Positions 13,884-24,709 of a stretch of DNA of 64,000 bases are shown piece after piece (position 1 is the first letter of the stretch; every line of letters begins with the position of its first letter). The notes below the pieces were generated by a model. It did no database searches. It was not told the origin of the DNA and saw nothing but the letters and a program-made list of their open reading frames with translations. The DNA lies in NCBI GenBank assembly GCA_958295665.1, contig OY282558.1:181018015-181082014 (forward strand), in the 5' to 3' direction. The DNA comes from Tipula vernalis. Its lineage: Eukaryota; Arthropoda; Insecta; Diptera; Tipulidae. The position numbers were made by a program, and so were the translations under genes.

Positions 13884-16036
13884 CAGGGTGTCCGGGTTTG
13901 GGATGCTGATCCGTCATGGGATGATTTCTTGGTTCATTCTGAGAAACAAATCGTATGTGGAGGGGGGATCCATTTTTGATATCCTTTGAGATACAGGGTG
14001 TTTAAAAAATTTGCTTCAGAAAAAAAAGTACACCCAAATATTAAACTGTAACTTCCAAAATATTTATCGGAGAGCAACCAACTTAGTCTTATTTGGTTGG
14101 TAATCGTATAGGCTATTATTAAGATTTAAGTGGTTATCTTGTATCTGCATCCGTTTGAGAGCTATGGTGATTTAAAGTAAAAAAAAAATATTTGTTTTTT
14201 ATAAAATCGAGTTTTTCTCAAAAAAAACCGTTCTAATTTTTTCTTTTGTTTATTTAATTTTAATTTGTCATGATCTCCTCTACAATCCCTCAATACAAAG
14301 TTTGGGTCGAGGAGTTATAAAAGGTGCTCAAAATGTCCTCCTTATGATTGAATACATGCTAATATTCGTTTAAGTATGCCTTTGGTTATTTCAATTCTTG
14401 GTAATTCTTCCCTTATCTGTTGTGCTGCTGTGTGTATTCGTTGTATAAGTTCTTCTTTTGTTTCAATTTCTTTGGAGTATACAAGCGCCTTCATCTTTCC
14501 CCATACATAAAAATCCAATACCGTAAGATCGGGGGATCTTGCAGGCCAATGAATTGGACCATTTCTTCCAATCCAATTATTCGGATAATTTTCGTTAAAA
14601 AAATTCCTAACATTATTATGGTAGTAACAAGGTGCACCATCATGTTGGTATGTATGCGAGAATCTACTTAAAATGGGAACATCATCAAAACGGAGTGGCA
14701 AATCGTTTTGTAAAAATTGTAAATAACGTTCACCATTTAATCTAGGTGGTAATATGAATGGTCCAATTAATTTATCGCCAATTACACCAGCCCATACGTT
14801 TACACTGAATCGGTGCTGAAATGATATTTGTTTTTTCGAATGAGGATTTTCAGCAGCCCACGTGTGTAGATTGTGAAAGTTTGTTATGCCATCTCTTGTG
14901 AATTGAGATTCATCCGTCCATAGGATACGTTTCACAAAACTTGCATTGTCCAAATTCCTTTCCACCAACAAATTACAAAACTCCAATCTTGTAGTGCGGT
15001 CTATCGGTAATAGTTGTTGAACGGGTGTTGTATGGTATGTATGAAGATTCTCCTTGTACAATACTTGATGAATTCGATAGCGAGAGACGTTTAATTGTAA
15101 AGCGAGCCTCCTTATGCTAATAGAAGGATTTGCTGTTACATTACGGATTATACCTTCGTCGACATCCAAATGGTTTCGTGAGACTGAATGGGGCTCCGCC
15201 CGGGTATTCGATCTTGTTACGATATTTGGCAGTCTCCTATGAATATTTATAAATACTCTTGCATCAGGTATGCGACGTGTTGGAAATCTGAGTTGATATT
15301 CATTGCGAGCTCGTGCTGCATTACCATCGCAAAATCCATAAACAAAATGGATATCAATGTACTCCTCACCTGAGAACTGTGCCATTTTAATATTAATTTT
15401 ATTAAATTAATTAAAATTTTGATTCACAACACTGATACAACACTAGATATTATCTCGAAACTAATGACTGAATCTGAAAATATTTAGTTTTTGTTTTTTC
15501 AAGATTTAAACAAATGAGTTGATAATCATCGCCTACTGTTTTACAGATCAAAATAAAATTGGTAAAATATTAACACTATAACATCTCTTAATTAGATTGA
15601 GAATAAACGGAATACGAAGAAAACTATGGCACGTGGGTACAAGTAATGTATTAGGGGATTGTAGAGGAGATCATGACAAATTAAAATTAAATAAACAAAA
15701 GAAAAAATTATAACGGTTTTTTTGAGAAAAACTCGATTTTATAAAAAACATATTTTTTTTTTACTTTAAATCACCATAGCTCTCAAACGGATGCAGATAC
15801 AAGATAACCACTTAAACCTTAATAATAGCCTATACGATTACCAACCAAATAAGACTAAGTTGGTTGCTCTCCGATAAATATTTTGGAAGTTACAGTTTAA
15901 TATTTGGGTGTACCTTTTTTCTAAACCAAATTTTTTAAGCACCCTGTATCTCAAAGGATATTAAATAATGCCCCGCCCCCCTCTCATGTTTTTGCTCAGA
16001 ATGAGCCAAGGAATCACCCCTTAACGGATTAGCATT
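13884..16036 (-). mobile_element. DD41D Tc1/mariner-type transposon, copy 1
   Basis: A DNA transposon of about 2.15 kb. The left end begins CAGGGTGTCCGGGTTTGGGA and is preceded by TA (13882-13883), the usual Tc1/mariner target. The inverted repeats are very long: 13884-14297 pairs with about 15643-16036. The right end is damaged. After a block matching the left end through GGATTAGCAT it diverges, so about 22 bp of the outermost repeat and the flanking TA are missing. It carries one transposase gene on the minus strand. A second copy in the opposite orientation lies at 52705-54729 and supplies the intact right end. Without a proper right terminus this copy is probably immobile, although its protein could act in trans. 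Confidence 0.9.
14342..15385 (-). CDS. Tc1/mariner-superfamily transposase, DD41D type
   Basis: A complete 347-residue reading frame for a cut-and-paste transposase that would act in the nucleus on the element ends. The N-terminal third (about residues 1-125) has two helix-turn-helix-like regions; the second includes ISIRRLALQLNVSRYRIHQV. The catalytic core shows D158 in WTDESQF, D249 in YQHDGAP and D291 in WPARSPDLTVLDFYVWG. There are 41 residues between the second and third Asp, which is the DD41D spacing described for rosa-like elements. The start ATG lies about 250 bp inside the right inverted repeat, and the gene fills the space between the repeats. The frame is uninterrupted, unlike most elements here, so the copy may be fairly young. 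Superfamily assignment is secure; the exact lineage is inferred from spacing. Confidence 0.92.
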   Translation of the reverse strand: MAQFSGEEYIDIHFVYGFCDGNAARARNEYQLRFPTRRIPDARVFINIHRRLPNIVTRSNTRAEPHSVSRNHLDVDEGIIRNVTANPSISIRRLALQLNVSRYRIHQVLYKENLHTYHTTPVQQLLPIDRTTRLEFCNLLVERNLDNASFVKRILWTDESQFTRDGITNFHNLHTWAAENPHSKKQISFQHRFSVNVWAGVIGDKLIGPFILPPRLNGERYLQFLQNDLPLRFDDVPILSRFSHTYQHDGAPCYYHNNVRNFFNENYPNNWIGRNGPIHWPARSPDLTVLDFYVWGKMKALVYSKEIETKEELIQRIHTAAQQIREELPRIEITKGILKRILACIQS

Positions 16037-16456
16037 GGAATTAGCAACGGAATAAAAAATACAATAACTGCTATAGCGCTCCGTAAGAATAGGTAGAGTC
16101 AAATATTTTTATAAGTTTTCGCTAAACAATTGAATTAAAAATTATAGTTTGATGTTAAGTGAATTTACTTTACCAATAAATAGCGCTTCAAAATTAAATT
16201 TAGGTGTAGAAAAATAACGGCTCTCGATAGCAGCTATCGGGAGCGAATAAAAAACACAGCTAATAATACCTTAAGATGAAAAGGATAATCCTTCCGATAA
16301 AGTCCATATCCAGTTTTTCTGGTCTTCTTGTTTGAGATATATTAGTGGGATTTGTTCCCAGTTTTTGATGTATGCCAGTGAAGTTTTTACTAATCTAAAA
16401 CTAATCAGAAATATATAGCTACTCAAATAATGACATTTAGGGGTATTAGGAGTTTA

Positions 16457-16490
<34 letters not shown>

Positions 16491-16853
16491 GTTGACTCTG
16501 TGTAAGAGATTTTTACACAAAAATTTGCTAAAAAACGTAATTTTAACAAAACCTGGAACTTCATGTTTAGAAACATTGCAAATCATAATGCTGTATTTTA
16601 AATGACAACAGGCTCAAAAATCTTAGCAGATTATGATAGAATTTGACACGTACAAAAGAAATTTGATTCTAAAATATTTTTGAACACAGTTCTGGAATAT
16701 GACAAACTGAATTGAAACTAGGCTATTTCTTAAGTAAATGAGTTTGTGCATAGGAAGTAATCTGCAACCATTTTTATTTAGTATATATTAGTAAAATCTT
16801 CATTTGCGTTTTGATGTTTTGTTTATTAATTAAACTGATATTGAGGGATGTGA
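16037..16853. other. Gene-free stretch with small hairpin and poly(T)
   Basis: No gene. A small hairpin at about 16221-16243 pairs CTCTCGATAG with CTATCGGGAG. A run of 26 T lies at 16459-16484. The flank of the damaged DD41D right end (16037-16090) has no recognisable similarity to anything else in the window. Confidence 0.45.
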
Positions 16854-17262
16854 CTAAGTTGCAGAGTGTCTGAAAATTATGAAGCGCCCCTTGCATAACT
16901 TGTGTCTCACTTCTGATCTCGTATGTTTGGAATTGTTTATTCTTCTTATGAAGTTTCCAGTTAATGTACGGTTGCTGGGTCTGCAATTGTACGATATAGC
17001 TTCATTTTTAGCATTGTCTATCAAAAGATTATAATCTGTTAGGAGATGCATCCTTGTTTCTAGTTTCGGTGTTACGTCGCACTGGCTTTTGGTTTCCATT
17101 ACAAGTGGTTGGATGCAGATATTTTTATATTGTTTGATATCAGAGTGCTTTTGCACGAAGTTTTTAAAGTTCGATGATTTGCTGTGGAAATATTTTATTA
17201 TTGTATCCTCAACTGTTAACGGAACTACCATTATGGCTGTTGAGTCTGTTTTCTCGAGTTTT
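16854..17262 (-). pseudogene. Possible retroviral-type envelope fragment
   Basis: About 135 codons read continuously on the minus strand, from the edge of the AT tract down to the stop at 16854. The sequence has spaced Cys residues and a segment (residues roughly 85-110 of the fragment, around [16 protein letters not shown]) that resembles the C-terminal ectodomain region of envelope proteins of insect errantiviruses. No membrane anchor or furin site is visible and both ends are lost, so it is at most a relic. It lies downstream of, and in the same orientation as, the decayed gypsy pol at 20.2-22.1 kb, where an env gene would be expected. The assignment rests on general resemblance only. Confidence 0.3.
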
Positions 17263-17266
17263 AATA

Positions 17267-18344
<1,078 letters not shown>

Positions 18345-18364
18345 ACCTCCTCTTGATTGAACAA

Positions 18365-19861
18365 TCACAGGGCACAGTCGAGGCATTCTCGCAATAAGTT
18401 TTGCCAGAGTTTCTGTCGTTTTATTGAGTTCCAAGTTGATGCTAGTTTATTCCACAGATCAGCAGCTAATGTTGGAGCTGATTGCCGTACTACCCGGTTC
18501 AACTTTTCCCACGGTAACTCGATCGGGTTCAAGTCAGAGCTCTGGGAGGGCATTCCATAATTTTAAAAGTTCCTTCCTCCTCTAAATGGCGAAGAAATAC
18601 ACTTAAAAAAGTAACTTTAATTTTTAATGCAAGCCTCGAGGCATTATGACTCCTGTAATACAAGTTATTATAAAATTGTAAAGTAATGATTGCATTAAAA
18701 TGAATTTTAACACAGTTATGAAGATTTCTAAAGCAGTATTTGTAGTAGTATTATAAAACTATTAATTATTCTAAAGCAACCTGTGCAAATTCACTGAAAT
18801 AAGCGGACTTAAATGTACATATGAATAATAAATTCATGTACGTGTTTTGCTTTACTGACATAAAATGCGCTAAATCAAACCGACTAAATGACAAATAAAA
18901 TAATTGGGTTTTCTGAATTCGAAAATGTCTATTATATTAAAGGTAAGCTTTTCAATTCTTAGCCCGCCAATGGAAAGATTAATGTTTGGTTTTTAAAGTA
19001 AACTGGTTTCTGAGATTTCGACCCTCAACCGCAAGGCACCAAAAACAAAGACCAAACCCCAGAAAAAATGCTAAACTTACGCAACTTGCCTTAACATTTA
19101 ATACTTCTAAAATATTTTATTAATGCAGTCTTTGATAAATTTTAATGCAGTTGATTGACGGTTCTTCTACAACTTGCTTTCTAATGGAATATTGCACTAA
19201 AATTTAATGTAATTGCTGTATTACAAATTAATGCAAATTGTATTAAATCCTTTTTAATGCAAGCTTTGTATTATTTTGTAATATAGCTTTCCACTGGACC
19301 TATATGTAACGCAATTTACATTACGTAAGCAATATTTTTTTAAAGACTACACTTTACATAATTTAGATGAATGTTTTGGGTTATTATCTTGTTGAAAGAT
19401 AAAATTTTGACAGAAAACTCGAATTCCTGAAGGTATTGATTGTGTGGTTCTTCAAAATTTCTCGGTATTCCATAAATGTTCACAATATCCTCTACACTAG
19501 TATCAGCAAAACAGAGCCAAATTATTACTGAACCACCTCCAAAACGTTGTTCCAATTTTCTATCATCCAATATTGGTGTTCACGATTCCATTTAAGTTGC
19601 TTTTGCTTAATTTTTGCGAAGTAATGGCTTCTTCATAGCAATACGACCATCGATTCCGGCTTTCTGTAGGCGACTTTAAAACGTAGAAAAAATAATGGGT
19701 TTTGGGCGACCAACATTTAATTCTGCGGTGATTTCCGAGAGTATTTTGCATCTATTCATCTTGCTAATAATCACTATTTTAAGATCACCTGTTGATGTTG
19801 TCGCTCTTGCTCTTCCACTACTTCTTTCATTATACATATCAAATAAATGTACATATATCAA
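18365..19861 (-). pseudogene. Tc1-type (DD34E) transposase remnant
   Basis: Broken gene for a Tc1-like transposase. The N-terminal DNA-binding part is at about 19861-19700 (GDLKIVIISKMN and ILSEITAELNV, helix-turn-helix). A middle segment with a GGGSVIIW strand lies near 19530; directly before it the sequence jumps from NWNNVL to the GGG motif, so the block with the first catalytic Asp is deleted. The second Asp (QQDNNPKH) is readable near 19395 in a different frame. After the foreign insertion, the C-terminal part resumes at about 18604 with RHLEEEG, and SSDLNPIE supplies the Glu of the triad. At least three frame changes are visible. It cannot make a functional enzyme. Confidence 0.8.
18605..19347. 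mobile_element. 743-bp insertion with 7-bp target duplication
   Basis: This segment interrupts the Tc1 transposase. TACACTT occurs immediately on both sides (18598-18604 and 19348-19354), and removing the segment with one copy brings the two halves of the transposase together. It has no coding capacity. The motif TTTTAATGCA or TTAATGCA recurs several times inside (about 18626, 19122, 19146, 19230, 19254). I found no convincing terminal inverted repeats and no clear poly(A) tail, so the class is unknown. A 7-8-bp duplication would fit a nonautonomous hAT-like element or a retroposon. Confidence 0.6.
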
Positions 19862-20189
19862 ATAAAACGCCCAAGGCGATCTATTTAAATAAAACGCCGA
19901 GTGGAAGACTGTATGGGCAAACCAACTTTTGTTCGAATGATGCCATCCTGTTTATTTGCTAGGATGATGGAATCGATATTGATTATTGTAGCCATTATTT
20001 CAATTTCGGTGAGGAGTATTTTGTTGACTATATTGCTATCGGTTACTGCTATATTAACTGTTTCCGTAATTAATTTTATTCTGCTTTTTATTTGTTCATT
20101 TATTTTGAATTGTTAATTGTTCCCATCATTAGTATGTATCTGTATTTTCTAAATTTGTTAAATTTATAGGGTGGATTATTTTTATTACT

Positions 20190-20803
20190 CCCATTTGTAT
20201 TCGACATTTTATTCTTTACTGTTAAAAATATTGGGTCTTTATTAGTTATAGGGTATATAGCTATAGTTGTTTAGGTATAGTTTCGACTCCTTTTGCTTGA
20301 GTTTTACTTCTTACATTTGGCTTTAGAAAGGTAATTGGCCATTTTTCAATTCTGGAGGGTATTTTTTCTGTTTGTTTATTTTTTCTACTACTTTCTTTCT
20401 TTCTTCAAATTCTAGGTTTCTATTTACATTCCTAAAAATATTGTTCGCTTGCGTTTGAATCTATTCGGGATTTTTGAGGTTATTTTAGTTAAAGATTATT
20501 TCGTTTGGCGTAAAGCCAGCTACTGAATGTACCATAATATTGTATATGGAGTGTTAGAGGAGTTGGAGTGTTAGAATTAGGAAATTAATCTTTGTTTGTG
20601 TTTAAAATTTCGATTAAGGTTGCATGCGTTTTTTCAATTTGCACACTGGATTCTGAAGATGATGCATAGTTTATTCTTGTATTTAATTTATTTAGAAATT
20701 CTTTTAATTGTATAGATTGAAAAATGATTTCGTTAGGGATCCCAAATAGTGAGAAATATTGGGAGCCCTCGCTCCGATTCTCACCAAAGTTTTGTTTTTC
20801 CAA
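20190..20803 (-). pseudogene. Integrase and pol tail remnant of old gypsy element
   Basis: Minus-strand relic of the integrase catalytic domain and downstream pol. The frame at 20803-20585 contains SLFGIPNEIIF and a segment ending THATLIEILNTNK, recognisable as the region from the second Asp to just past the catalytic Glu of an errantivirus-type integrase. The sequence continues at about 20560-20490 with HSVAGFTPNEIIF, a conserved downstream element. The residues normally around the catalytic Asp are altered, and stops occur between the segments. The stretch to 20190 (RIEKWPITFLKP) may be the pol C-terminus. Nonfunctional. Confidence 0.65.
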
Positions 20804-20814
20804 TTTTGGTTTTT

Positions 20815-21240
20815 TTAGTTTTATTATTATTTTTTGTCAGTACATATTCATGCAGTGACCAAATATGTATTTTAATTTAAATTAAATATTGCGCTTGATA
20901 TTTAATACAGTAGTTATACAAAACATACGTGATAAGAGCATTTATGATGCGCCTAAATGTATGCAAATACTACTACAATTTATTTAACAATTATTATATT
21001 ATGAGTGGTAGTAAGCCATGAGAATTTCTGGGTAAATTTTTGTTTCATGGCATAAACTTCATAGCATGCTATGTTTGAAACAATATAACAATAAAAATTA
21101 AATAAATTTTCTTACGTTAGATGTGGCTTAGTAGAAACGTATTGGACTAGAGCAGCTAGAGTCTGCGGTTCGAATGTGCTGAAGGCGTTTTGTATTTTCA
21201 ATTTATTTATTTATTTCTATTTGTCGGTCTGTAAGTTTGT
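20815..21240. repeat. Foreign AT-rich segment with tRNA-like promoter boxes
   Basis: This stretch separates integrase and RNase H relics and has no retroelement coding similarity. At 21124-21135 TGGCTTAGTAGA resembles an RNA polymerase III A box, and at 21167-21177 GGTTCGAATGT resembles a B box, 43 bp apart. Stems expected of a true tRNA do not form, so it is not a tRNA gene. A tRNA-derived SINE fragment or chance are both possible. Confidence 0.3.
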
Positions 21241-21359
21241 TTCTGAAAAATTTATATAATAATCCTCTGGTGTGTTAGCTGAATGTATTGTTTCTATGTC
21301 ATATACGTGAAGTATACCTATTGTTTCATTAACATTTACATATTTCTTTAATTACAGGA

Positions 21360-22149
21360 ATTCTGCTAAGGGCGTCTGCTACGAAGTTTTTACCCCTTCT
21401 TTGTAAATAACATCATTGAAGTTTTCTCCGAAGATTTAATAAATGTTAGTGGTTGATGGCCTGTGAGCAAGGTGAACTTATTACCGTATAGGTATTTTTT
21501 TACATCCCAAATGATGGCTAATGCTTCTTTCTCGTTAGTGGGGGATATTTATATATTATTCTATTTTTGGGATAACACTGCACCCAAAGCGTAGTCTGAA
21601 GCATCTGTTCTTAAAATGAAGGGTTTGGTAAAAGCAGATACATGAGTATCTATCTGATCAGTTGCTATTATTTTCTTTAGTGTTTCAAATGCTGTCATAT
21701 TGCGGAATAGTCTTTAATGAACCGACGATAATATCCTGATAAGCCAAGGAACTGTTTAATTTCCTTAGGGTTCCTTGGTAAAGGCCAGCGGGAATTTTCT
21801 TAATTTTATCTGAGTATAGACGCGTCATGGAATTCTATTTCTCGTGTGAAAAAATCGCAGTTATTTGTGTATTTGAATTTTTAAATTGAAATGACCAAGT
21901 CTTATAAGGAATTCACTGATATTTTCTAAATAATTGTCCAGTATATACCCGATAACAATTATATTGTTCAAGTATATGTGACAGATATTGCCTATTAAGT
22001 CTTGTAAAATATTATTCATCGCTCATTGGAACATAGCGGGACCGTTTCTTAACCAAAGGACATTTGTGAAAATTCGAAGTACTCTTTATTTGTCGAAATA
22101 GTTGTCTTTCCTTTGGATTTTTCTTCCATTGGAATTTGATGGAAACCTG
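21360..22149 (-). pseudogene. Reverse transcriptase and RNase H remnant, old gypsy
   Basis: Continuation of the old element on the minus strand. From 22149 leftward come the FHQIP strand of the RT palm, then the F-E-F-x-x-M-x-F-G region near 22060, and the active-site strand near 21980, where the usual pair of Asp has become Asn-Asn. The connection domain follows (YYRRFI-like region near 21740), then RNase H with RTDASDYALGAVLSQK near 21600 and the KEALAIIW helix near 21520. Several stops and frameshifts interrupt it. The right edge at 22149 is the exact point where the Harbinger transposon entered; the missing upstream RT sequence resumes at 29964. Confidence 0.8.
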
Positions 22150-22380
22150 GATCCCTATTTCTGAATACGATACGTATCGTGTTACGATACGAATGTTATA
22201 CATGATAAGATTAAAAATTGGTATTTCTGAATACGATCGTACAGGAATTTTTGGTTTGAATCTTGGCAATAGGGAAATTGTTTTTTTGATGATTACTCCT
22301 ATAATAATATTCTCCCACTTGTATTTTTTCACATTTTTACGTTTCTTTAAATCGGTTGATTTATATTTTGTGTTTTGTGT

Positions 22381-22554
22381 TTAATAGTAAATGTATGCTG
22401 CGCTCTTCACAATATTTGCTGTCATTTCAAAATTCCATTTGAAGTAGAAATCGACAGTAATTTAGAAGAGCATGATGATTTAATGACTTCAAATGAACCC
22501 AACAACTATGTAGCGAGTCGAATAAGACAAAATATATTAAATTCAATAATATAA
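22381..22554 (+). pseudogene. C-terminal fragment of Harbinger transposase
   Basis: Fifty-seven in-frame codons ending at the TAA at 22552-22554. They contain CALHNIC, the hallmark last conserved helix of the Harbinger nuclease (DDE_Tnp_4 fold), followed by an acidic linker and a basic tail (YVASRIRQNILNSII). The three catalytic acidic residues lie upstream in this family and are absent, so the fragment cannot cut DNA. Just upstream, TTTGTGTTTAATAG looks like a splice acceptor, which would suit a multi-exon ancestor. It lies head-on to the Myb-like gene, about 150 bp away. Confidence 0.75.
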
Positions 22555-22707
22555 ATTTATTATATGTATTTATATTCGTTTCATTATCAATTTCATATAA
22601 AATAAATTATCCCATAAATTATTTAATTCATAAATTTTATCACATTTCAATTTCATTTTCACATAATTATAAGAACTTATAGTTAAAATTATATACATAG
22701 ATATATC

Positions 22708-23470
22708 TTAAAATTTATCTTCTTGTAACTCCAATTTTATTCTTTTTAATTCTAATTCATCTAATTTTAATTTGTATTCTTCTAACCGCTGCTTCTGGTT
22801 TAACTGAAATATTTTTTCGCGCAATGACATTTCTTTTACTATAATTTTTATTTCCCTTTCCCGCAATGAAAATGATTTTTCATTTAATCGAACCAATCTT
22901 TTCATTGATTTATTTGTATCATTTAGTGTGGTATTAACTAACTCAAGTTTCTCTTGGATAGTGTTACGAAATTTATGCTGAATATTAATTTGCTGTTGTA
23001 ACGCTTGGTATTTATTTTTTGTTCTATTATTGGATGTTGATGGTGCTGATGTTCTTGTTTCATTATTATAGTTGATATCGGATTCTAGATTTAGTTCAAC
23101 TGAAATCAATATTATATACAGGTACATTCAAAATTGAGTCTCCAAAGTATCTTGTAGCCTTCGTTCCATCTACAGAGCGTTGCAATAACCATAGCCGAAC
23201 AACCGTTCCTTCTAGGGGTGAAAATGTTTGTTGTTTATATGGTCCACCTCCAGTTCCGGATATATTTAATTTATTTAATTTCAATTCTTTTTTAATATGA
23301 AATTTATAATCCGACCACACTTTCTTCCATTCCTCGAAATTTCGAACTGGATGCCCGTGAGCATTTAATTGATCAGTAATTTCGATCCATAAAGATTTTG
23401 ATGAAATACGTGCATCTGAGGTATTATTAAATCCATTAGCTAAATCGGTGTGCGTCTCCATGAACGCCAC
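22708..23470 (-). pseudogene. Myb/SANT-like protein of Harbinger element
   Basis: Accessory DNA-binding protein of a Harbinger transposon, which in this superfamily recruits the nuclease to the ends. Codons at 23470-23096 give the trihelix: FMETHTDLANG, LWIEITDQLNAHG and FEEWKKVWSDYKFHIKKEL carry the three spaced Trp-type aromatic positions, then GTGGGP and a SPLEGTVVRLW helix, as in Myb_DNA-bind_5 proteins. The second frame (23127-22708, 139 codons) gives a Thr/Asn-rich linker and a long charged coiled coil. The two overlap in different frames, so either a one-base shift near 23110-23127 has broken the gene or a short intron is removed. In-frame sequence continues a few codons above 23470 but the true start is unclear. 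The reading frames are otherwise well preserved. Confidence 0.75.
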
Positions 23471-23590
23471 TAATAGTTCATACTATTTGGTGTTTGTTAT
23501 TTTTGCCCTAAAATGCACATATATGTAATAATATTTGTTATATTATACCTATCCCAAGTATAATAAAACTGATTTAATCATTGGCAAAAA

Positions 23591-23675
23591 GTTGGCCGAA
23601 AAAATCGGAAAAAAATGACAAAAAAAAAAAAATTGGAAACCAAATTTCATCATTTTCCGATTTTTTTGGCCAACA
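23591..23675. repeat. Hairpin inside Harbinger element
   Basis: GTTGGCCGAAAAAATCGG (from about 23591) is repeated inverted as CCGATTTTTTTGGCCAAC (to about 23674), with a roughly 45-bp AT-rich spacer. It lies upstream of the Myb-like gene. It may be an internal repeat of the transposon; no function can be read from it. Confidence 0.6.
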
Positions 23676-23989
23676 TTCGAAAAAAAATTCAATTTTCAGC
23701 TAAATGTCAGAAAAATACAAAAATTTTCGGATATAAAAATTATTTGGGATATATTTATTTTCATAACAAAATACATTTTTATACAAAACAATTTTCAAAC
23801 TAAATATTAATGTTAATTTACTTACATTTTTATATTTGAGTCCTTTATATTTTCTTTCCGTCAACTAACTACATAACGAATGCTACTTCGATCATGAACA
23901 TACAAAAATGACTCGTATTCGTATTGCCCGATAAGGGAAATTTTATATCGTATCATACTAACACGAATTCGTATTGGAAACGTACGTAT

Positions 23990-24400
23990 ATGGGGTTTTA
24001 ATTAACTATTCATTTGATTATTAAAACACACCATAAATTTTATTTATTTAAATAAATCTTTATTATTTATTATATTTATTTAATGTATTTTTTAAAAGAA
24101 CGTTATAACACTTCAATATGCATATCGTTCATACTATATTTATATTTATTTATTTTTAGTACATATAGTAATGAACTGCATATTTCGAATATCTATTTTC
24201 CACTGCCATTTTATTTTCAAACAAAATGTTTGTTGGGTAAAAAAGCTATGTTTTTATGAACACTGCGTTTAGGGGAGAATGTAAGCGTTCCATATTTTAT
24301 TGAACTCTATGATTGCTTCTATTTGTTTACTCACTTGTTGACAATACGAATCTGAACAAATAATTTTTGGATAGGATTTATTTAGGAATATATCCCCACA
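23990..24400 (-). repeat. 3' LTR of the CsRn1-type element
   Basis: 411-bp long terminal repeat; in element orientation it starts TGTGGGGATATA and ends AAAACCCCAT. No difference from the 5' LTR at 29477-29887 was seen by eye. It contains AATAAA motifs (for example near 24050) that could serve as polyadenylation signals. The last base or two at the inner edge are ambiguous because of overlap with the target duplication. Confidence 0.95.
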
Positions 24401-24403
24401 ATA

Positions 24404-24413
24404 CTCCCCTTCC
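24404..24413 (-). promoter_or_regulatory. Polypurine tract for plus-strand priming
   Basis: On the minus strand GGAAGGGGAG lies three bases upstream of the 3' LTR. This is the expected place and composition for the primer of second-strand DNA synthesis. Confidence 0.8.
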
Positions 24414-24502
24414 AGTAGATTCTGTATGAATTTACGTATAAGTGAGTAAGTATCGTTCGTCTGAAATAATTGAATTTTGTGATTGTGTGAAGTCTTGTGG
24501 TA

Positions 24503-24709
24503 TTATTGTATGTATCGTGACGGTGTTCTGATAATTCGTCTTGATCTTGTTTGAGTCGGTTCTGTAGGTGGTTTTTGTTGTAAATCGAAAGTAACTTTTT
24601 TTGTTGATGTAGTTTTACCGTTCTCTGAAACTATTAATTGTTGGTCGAAATTTGGTCTATTGGTTTTAGTAGTTGGTGTTTGTACGTTTGAGTGTTTTCC
24701 AAATGACAC
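24503..24709 (-). other. Alternative-frame tail of pol
   Basis: 68 codons on the minus strand in a different frame from pol, overlapping its last 26 codons. The end (TRSRRIIRTPSRY) resembles C-terminal tails of gypsy Pol proteins, whereas the end of the main frame does not. A one-base difference near 24705 in an A-rich run, either a mutation in this copy or a real feature, would connect them. It is not a separate gene. Confidence 0.4.

Larger units (their letters stand above)
18345..19865 (-). mobile_element. Dead Tc1-like transposon, split by an insertion
   Basis: Transposase-related sequence on the minus strand runs from about 19861 to 18365, but the copy is broken. It has frameshifts, an internal deletion removing the region of the first catalytic Asp, and a foreign 743-bp segment at 18605-19347. 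Clear terminal repeats were not found, so the outer boundaries are approximate. Confidence 0.75.

Noticed and set aside
14420..15373. Plus-strand frames inside the DD41D transposase region
   Set aside because: Antisense shadows of the transposase gene; the same shadows appear opposite copy 2 at 53361-54314.
21115..21200. A tRNA gene
   Set aside because: A and B box-like motifs exist but acceptor, anticodon and T stems do not pair.
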